Assembly (NCBI GenBank): GCA_038373865.1
Contig: JAXGGA010001177.1
Coordinates: forward strand, 62,001-126,000
Direction: 5' to 3'
Source of the DNA: Uloborus plumipes
Lineage: Eukaryota; Arthropoda; Arachnida; Araneae; Uloboridae
Length of the DNA: 64,000 nucleotides
The position numbers were made by a program, and so were the translations under genes. Positions 58,597 to 64,000 of the stretch are shown here, piece after piece. A model generated the notes under the pieces. It was not told the DNA's origin. It worked only from the letters and a program-made list of their open reading frames with translations, and did not search any database. The first letter of the stretch is position 1. Each line of letters begins with the position of its first letter.

Positions 58597-61500
58597 TAAT
58601 ATTAATAATAATAATAATAACAATAATAATAATATAACAATGAATATAGTGCCTTTACTTTTCAGGTCGAAAAAAAAAAGGCAAAGAGTCTGTTAGAAAA
58701 GATTTAGAGATCTCGAAAAGATCACTTGATTGTTTTCCGGGTTTCCGTGGATCTCTATGTTTTACCCTGATAAAGAGGCTGTTATAGTTATCAAAACTAA
58801 TGTTTACGAAATTTAAGTATTTTTTTATTGTATTCATTTGTATTTTTAACTAAGCTGCGTCATTTTAATGCTTATATTTAAGTACTACGATCTCGACGCG
58901 TTTACAAATACGCACAGTGCACTCTTATAGCTGCTTAAAACGTTTTTTGAGTGGAAAAAAAAGAGACGTAAGAAAAATTCTAAACATCTGGTAAAAATTC
59001 CATTCAGATAAATGAACTTCTTTAACTTTGCAATGTGAATAATTTTCGTGCTGATGTGCGATTTCATTTTTTTTGGCAGCTCTGGATCCTGCTGGACCGT
59101 ATTTCAGAAACGTCTCCACGGCAGTTCGCCTTGATCCTACCGATGCTCTTTTCGTGGATGCCATCCATGGCCATTCCAGTGACACAGACACAGAAAGTGA
59201 GAATGATCACCGTTTTTTTTTCTTCAGCAGTTGATTTTTACTTTTCTGTCTGTACAAATAAATAGTGAAACCTCGATATAAGGTCACCTCTTATACAGTG
59301 GCGCTCCTAGGGGTTTGGCAGGAGTGGCTCTTGCCACTGGCACAGCAGCCAGGGAGGTGGCATTTCGATCAGTAAGAAAAAAAAATCAATTATGGGAATT
59401 TAATTTCTTAATTATATTTGCTGAAAAATATTAAAGGAAAAAAAACTCGTAAGAATAAAAGCTAGAGTAAAATGAAACATCTGATGAGAAGGAACATTGG
59501 GTATCATTGAAAACATAAAATAAAGGAATATCAGTGTTCAATATTGTCTTTAAATTTATTCCGAAGATTCAAAATTTTCTGAATAAAGAATTGTTTTGGG
59601 AGGGGTGGAAGCAACCTCCCGTGACCTCCCATCAAGACGACCATGGGGGGGGGGGGGCATAATTTCTAAAGTTCGCCACGGGCGCTAAACCCCCTAGGTA
59701 CGACACTGTCCTTATGTGAGGTAAATTTTCTTTAGTCAGTCCTGTGAAAAACAAGTATGTTCGGGAAATAGATTCCTGAATCGCTACAAGTTGAATGATT
59801 GCAGAAGTCCCAGTGTTGTGAAAAATATTTTTAGCTATCAGTGTAAAAATAGGCTCATCTTCATTATTATGTGCTTTGTCAGCTTAGTTACGGTTTTCGT
59901 TCATACGTGTAAATATGCACACAATGTGTGCCCTGAAATGTACCCTTTTACTATTATTATTATTATTTTAATTTATCTCACCCTTCTGACATTTTGTGAC
60001 TCCAAAATATGAGAACAAAATTGTTATCGCATTTTATGAAATGAAAATTGAGATGCTATTGAAGCCAAGGGCGTAGCTAGGGGGGTGTAGGGGGGTGTAG
60101 TTGCACCCCCTAGATCAGAGCCTATGGGAGATCACTGTGACCTCCCATTTTATTAATTTGACTTTTATGCTAATTTTTGGGAACTTTATATAAACTGCGT
60201 TATTATATCTGGTATTGATTACTTTTCAGAAAATGATAGTAAGCTTGCCTGTTTTTGAGGAGAAAATTTTTAATTTACCGAATGAAACTCAGAACTTTAC
60301 TGAATGATTAAAAAAAAAATTAAAAAAATACAAGAATGCATACTTATCTATGTCTACCAAAATAGACGTGAGGCATGACGAAAATAAATAAATTAATTAT
60401 TTAAAGAAAAAAAAAGAAAAAGAAATAAAGAAAGAAGTTCAGCCCTGCAATACTGTCTCACTGTTTTCAAATTTCATCAGCCAATTTGTATTGGATAAGA
60501 ACTTTTTGGGAGGTCACAGTGACCTATTGGGGTGCCACTGCTTGCACCCCCCTAACGTGAGTCCTGGCTACGCCCTTGATTGAAGCAGGTACTTACTAGC
60601 AATGCATGCAAATTTAAATAGCAGAAGCTCTTGAATAAACTTTTTTCGAACGTTTTGCTTTAAAACATGCTTTAAATATTTTTCTATTCCTTTACTGATG
60701 CGGAAAGAAATGTGCGAGTAATAACGTCTATGAATTGTAGAACCATTGTCTTATTTTACAATTTAGGTGTTATGAAGGAATTTACTGAATATTAATATAC
60801 ATTGTGCTTTCTAAAAGAACCCCTTAGATGACAAAATCAAGGTATTTAAAGCACAACATTGCAAAAACTTTTACAATACTGCGCTTAGTAAAGTGTATTT
60901 TAATGATATGGTCAGACTTTCGTAGCCTTCACAATTCTGCAAGTTAGTTTTACCTCAGCTGCAGTTTTCTTGTTTTCCACACCCTTGCTGTTATGAACAC
61001 GTATCTGTGACATGTCCTTAAGTATCGTGTATTTGGTTTTTACCAGCAAAATATGTCTTGGAATTTGCGAATTGGGGACCCATTTTTTTGAACAGTCCCA
61101 TTCTGAGTAACGTTTATCTGCAACTAAGGCTACGACATCGATATCGATGTTTTGGAAACATCGATGTTTTTGCTAAAACATCGATGTTTTTACTATCGAT
61201 GTTTAAGGGTGATGTTTTCTCAACATCGATGCTTTGGGTTCGATGTTTTTTTCGATGTCGATGTTTTATAATCCAGAAAAAAAAGCTTGATAAAAATATG
61301 CGATATGCAGAAGTACAATCGAGCCGGCTTATTAGAATATCGCTTAAAGGAATATCCTGCTTAATATAATACATTTTCAATGTACCAAACCATTGAAATG
61401 CATTATTTTTATCCCGGATAATGGAATATCCCGCTTATTAGAATATTTTTTCGTGGTAAAATGGCTATTTCATTAAGCGGGTTCGACTGTATTAAGAAGT

Positions 61501-63578
61501 TTTCATCCTTAATCAGAAGTTTCAGTATTAATTAATCTCATTAGAAAACATTTTCTATGATTATTATCGATGTTTTGCTCTCGATGTTTCTAAAACATTT
61601 CTAATTTGCTTTCGAGATTTTTTCAAAATTTTATTCATTTTATTATTATTCTTTATGTGAATGTTTTATATTAAAAAAAAAATCTAGATATGCGGCCAAA
61701 AGTTATATCGTTAATCCAGGCGTTATACTATCAATCTCGTTAGAAGACGTTTTTGATAGTTACCATCGATGTTTAAGGTCGATATCTTTTAATGATCGCT
61801 GTTTCGTGTTCGATGTTTTTTTTTTTCTTTCGATGACTTTTTTACACTTCAGCAAAAGCAATAAAAATATGCAGTAATCTTTAATAGTTGCAATATCTAC
61901 CGTATTGAAATATTTTTTTTCTTCAATCACTACCGATGATTCACGGTCAACTATTTTTAAACACTGTTGTTTTTGTTTTGCTTTTGTTTTGAAATTTTTT
62001 TCGATAACGGCGTTTTACATTTCAACAAAAAAAGTTTCATAAAAATATGCGATAAATAAAAGTTATATAGTTAATCAGCAGTTGCAGTATCTATCTCACT
62101 AAGAAAGTTTTCTATAATTGACATCGATATCATACGGTTGATGTTTTTCAGGATACAAAAGATAAATCTAATTGAGTGAGATAAAGAGGGGCTCTGTATT
62201 GGGGAATCAGGGTATTACTGTACATTTAAATGTGTAAGTAAGTTTTATAAAAAAAAGATCGATGTTTTGAAACATCGATGTTTGAAAACATCGATGTTTT
62301 TGGTCGATGTATCAGTACCATCGATGCCTTAATTTCGAAACATCGATGTTTTGTTTTCGATGTCGCACCCCTATATGCAACACGTGAATTCTATAAAAGA
62401 GTTTTCTCTGCCAGTGGAGTATTATTGCGGGGAAAACAACTTATCTCATTACGCTAGATTTCCTCTCTAAAACGTATACTCTCTGAATTACCTATCTATG
62501 AATAAAATTGTTTCAATGCAAGCACCAAATTAAAAATATATATATATTGCACTAAAATAAAATTCGACAGAAATATGATTAATCTCGTTAAACAAGAACT
62601 AAGGTCAACAAAATATGGACTGGTTCAACATTAAATGCAAAAGGAAACTGCGGATTTTTATTGAATTGCAAGAAATTTTAGATTTTGAGAGATCTAAGAG
62701 CCTTTATAAAAAAATTTTTGTAGCACGTTGTAAGTTACTTTTTTATGATGTTCATATGACCGTACAATATTTATACTCAATTACTATACTATTTTGTTGT
62801 TTTTTCTTCTTTCAAAATCTTTTTACCAATAACATTAATTATTTCCTTTATATAGCTATTTCTTTGTTATTACTACGTTTTGAGACTAAAATTGTCAAAA
62901 TGGAAAGGTAAAAAAGTGTTCCCCGCTTAATCAAATACCCCGCTTAATCGAACGAAATTTCTTGGAACCGACAGTATTCGATTAAGTGGGGCCGACAGTA
63001 ATGACAAATACTGGACTCATAAATATTATCATTATTTTGTATCTGGGGGCATTAAGAGTTGCTAAAAACGTTCTGATCATTTTTAGAAGGTATGTGGAAG
63101 TAGAAGAGGCATTAACGGGGGGGGGGGGGGGCTAAAAATGGTCAAATTTACCAAGCAAAGTTTTTTGTATGGATAAACTTTTTGGTAGTAGCGGAGACTT
63201 TGCATTTATTTGTCCCGAAAACTTTTGTGCGAAAGTGCAGTTAAGTAAAGAAATAAAAAATTTTAGGCAGTACTAAGTTTTGCTTTTAACTACTTTCGCA
63301 TTCTGAATTGAATTCTAAGATGTTGTAAACTAGTTCGTGAATGTTCAAATTTCCTGAAATTATTTAAATTGTAAAAAAACTGCTACAGTTTTCATTCTGC
63401 TGTGTCATTAAATATCTTAAATTTAATTTTTCCTTTACATCTCTTCCTTCTTTCACATTAGAGTCAAGCAGAATGCAACAAACTGGACACATTGACTTCT
63501 ACCCTAATGGTGGCCAAAAGCAACCCGGATGTAAATCTCCAACGATAAATGTCTTCGCAATTAAAGGAGTTTTAGAAG
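54900..63578 (+). CDS. Pancreatic lipase-family (lipase/phospholipase A1-like) gene, partial
   Basis: Predicted secreted serine hydrolase that cleaves acyl esters of triglycerides or phospholipids. Exons seen: 54900-55183, 55343-55489, 58116-58224, 59080-59196, 63462-63578; all junctions are GT-AG and in phase. Family hallmarks appear in order: a Cys pair and GCFSAGPPFFHP near the mature N-terminus; VAVAFLLYTRKNP; INVIVVDWS; the nucleophile elbow GHSLG (usual GHSLGAHVAG reads GHSLGTEIAG); ALDPAGPYF with the catalytic Asp; FVDAIHGHS with the catalytic His (family usually has VDxIHTD); and GHIDFYPNGGQKQPGC. The catalytic triad is therefore complete. A possible signal-peptide exon lies at 48528-48672. 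The 3' end, including any PLAT domain, lies beyond the window. Lipid class and tissue cannot be told. Confidence 0.92.
55343..55489 (+). CDS. Lipase exon with the VDW strand
   Basis: 147 nt, 49 whole codons, encoding DMKDALLNYADINVIVVDWS onwards and ending LLVNFLQ; acceptor ttaag, donor gtatgt. Confidence 0.95.
55779..56059 (-). repeat. tRNA-derived SINE, family 2
   Basis: The tRNA-like head is at the 56059 end on the minus strand. It is flanked by a target duplication AACAAAGAAAAATG (55765-55778 and 56061-56074), the mark of LINE-driven insertion. Confidence 0.9.
56219..56590. repeat. Inverted-repeat element (MITE-like)
   Basis: The arms aattgaatcggtgagagcaa and ttgcactcaccgattcaatt pair, with further pairing of aacaacatcagtcaa / ttgactgatgttgtt. 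The family and target duplication are not resolved. Confidence 0.7.
57145..57424 (+). repeat. tRNA-derived SINE, family 1
   Basis: The head has an A box (tggtagcccgattggtaagg), the ggactcgtgacc anticodon-like arm and a B box (gggttcgatccca). It is flanked by a 12-bp target duplication AGTACTCTAGAT (57133-57144 and 57425-57436). It is related to 23369-23625. Confidence 0.92.
57609..57892 (-). repeat. tRNA-derived SINE, family 2
   Basis: The tRNA-like head is at 57892 (B box gggttcgaatcccgg on the minus strand). It has a 13-bp target duplication CAAGCGTAGCTAT (57596-57608 and 57893-57905). Confidence 0.93.
58116..58224 (+). CDS. Lipase exon with the active-site serine
   Basis: 109 nt. It encodes DSFGVSPESCHIIGHSLGTE onwards, with the nucleophile Ser in GHSLG; acceptor ggtag, donor gtaaga. 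Confidence 0.95.
58538..58633. repeat. (AAT)n microsatellite
   Basis: About 96 bp of AAT units with a few AAC and ATT interruptions. Confidence 0.97.
59080..59196 (+). CDS. Lipase exon with catalytic Asp and His
   Basis: 117 nt. It encodes ALDPAGPYFRNVSTAVRLDP onwards, with the catalytic Asp in LDPAG and the His in DAIHGHS; acceptor ggcag, donor gtgaga. Confidence 0.95.
59296..59708. mobile_element. hAT-type MITE
   Basis: 413 bp with ends CAGTGGCGCTCCTAGGGG / CCCCTAGGTACGACACTG. The 8-bp flanks are ctcttata and tccttatg, an eroded duplication. It appears to have inserted into a Tigger-like remnant that starts gaaacctcgatataagg. Confidence 0.75.
60066..60578. mobile_element. hAT-type MITE
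   Basis: 513 bp with ends CAAGGGCGTAGCTAGG / CCTGGCTACGCCCTTG and a perfect 8-bp target duplication ATTGAAGC (60058-60065 and 60579-60586). It contains the recurrent gtgacctcccat phrase. Confidence 0.92.
61125..62373. mobile_element. hAT-like element with CATCGATG-rich arms
   Basis: 1,249 bp with ends TAAGGCTACGACATCGA and, on the other strand, TAGGGGTGCGACATCGA. The 8-bp flanks TCTGCAAC and TATGCAAC match in 7 of 8. Both arms are packed with the palindrome AACATCGATGTT. It lies in a lipase intron. Confidence 0.8.
61314..61491. mobile_element. Tigger-like MITE nested in the hAT-like element
   Basis: 178 bp with ends tacaatcgagccggcttatt / attaagcgggttcgactgta and TA at each edge. The interior is shared with 22110-22232. 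Confidence 0.72.
62374..63461. other. Lipase intron, 3' end
   Basis: AT-rich, with a Tigger-like fragment at about 62920-63001 (ccccgcttaatcaaatacc ... gtggggccgacagta) and a G run near 63118-63131. Confidence 0.5.
63462..63578 (+). CDS. Lipase exon with the GHIDFYPNGG segment
   Basis: 117 nt. It encodes SSRMQQTGHIDFYPNGGQKQ onwards, ending KGVLE plus a split codon; acceptor attag, donor gtaagt. The following exon is beyond the window. Confidence 0.93.
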
Positions 63579-64000
63579 GTAAGTGATACCGTGTTGAACC
63601 CCCGATTCTACGCCATGTTGTCGCATATATTTTGCGGCAAAACATTTCTGAATCCCCGAAATCTCTCCACATATTTACGAGAACCTGGCTTAGAATTCAG
63701 CTGCACTACGACATGGATGATGTTCGGCCGGTGTTTATGCATCTTAAAATTTCCACGCAACTTTGTACAACAAACATTAACCCGTAACTAACACATTGTT
63801 GAAAATAAAACGGGGGCACGCCCACTTCCACGCCACTCTAAATATATCTTTAGAACTTCTTAATATCAGGTAAAGTAATTAAGTGGTGTAGCGAAACTTT
63901 TCTCGCGGAGGGAGGGGGGAGCAGGGACATCATTTCGAATTTTTCTAGGGGGGGGGGGCAAAGGATGCATACACAATGTAAAATTTACCAAAAAGTATAA

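Noticed and set aside
1..63999. A new multi-gene defence or biosynthetic system
   Set aside because: The P450 array and the lipase are both ordinary families, 10 kb apart, with no sign of joint regulation or shared pathway.

Overview
This is a eukaryotic nuclear window, AT-rich with frequent poly-A/T and poly-G/C tracts. It holds large-intron, multi-exon genes with GT-AG splice sites and is packed with small DNA transposons. The gene content (clan 2-type cytochrome P450s and a secreted pancreatic-lipase-like enzyme) and the transposon mix fit an arthropod, most plausibly a chelicerate such as a spider. That is an inference from gene style; the sequence alone does not fix the species.

Positions 1-44932 hold a head-to-tail array of three microsomal P450 genes on the + strand. 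Gene A is present only as its last four exons (3139-6138); its first exons probably lie upstream of the window. Gene B (6924-26891) and gene C (29331-44932) are complete. Each has eight coding exons and encodes 501 residues, and all eight exon lengths (218, 134, 110, 302, 119, 256, 188, 179 nt) and all phases are identical between B and C. Every P450 signature is present: N-terminal anchor, proline hinge, WxxxR, AGSET, ExxR, PxRF and the FSVGKRVCPG heme loop. A and B are recent duplicates only 785 bp apart. Exon 6 of this pair is about three times more diverged than its neighbouring exons, which suggests gene conversion. Gene A also has a GC donor after exon 5.

Positions 44933-54899 are largely repeat sequence. 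They contain a possible signal-peptide exon (48528-48672) whose splice phase fits the next gene. Positions 54900-63578 carry five internal exons of a pancreatic lipase-family gene with an intact GHSLG/Asp/His catalytic set; its 3' end is outside the window.

The rest is mobile DNA inside introns and intergenic space. There are hAT-type elements with 8-bp target duplications, Harbinger-type MITEs with TTA/TAA duplications, a TTAA-flanked MITE pair, Tc1-like relics, two Helitron-like elements, Tigger/pogo-like MITEs, two tRNA-derived SINE families with 12-15 bp target duplications, and microsatellites. The clearest structure is a nest in gene B intron 2: a hAT MITE inside a Tc1-like element inside a TTAA MITE inside the P450 intron. 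An intact copy of the MITE lies nearby and shows the empty TA target. I found no CRISPR array, no genuine tRNA or rRNA gene, and no convincing new multi-gene system.
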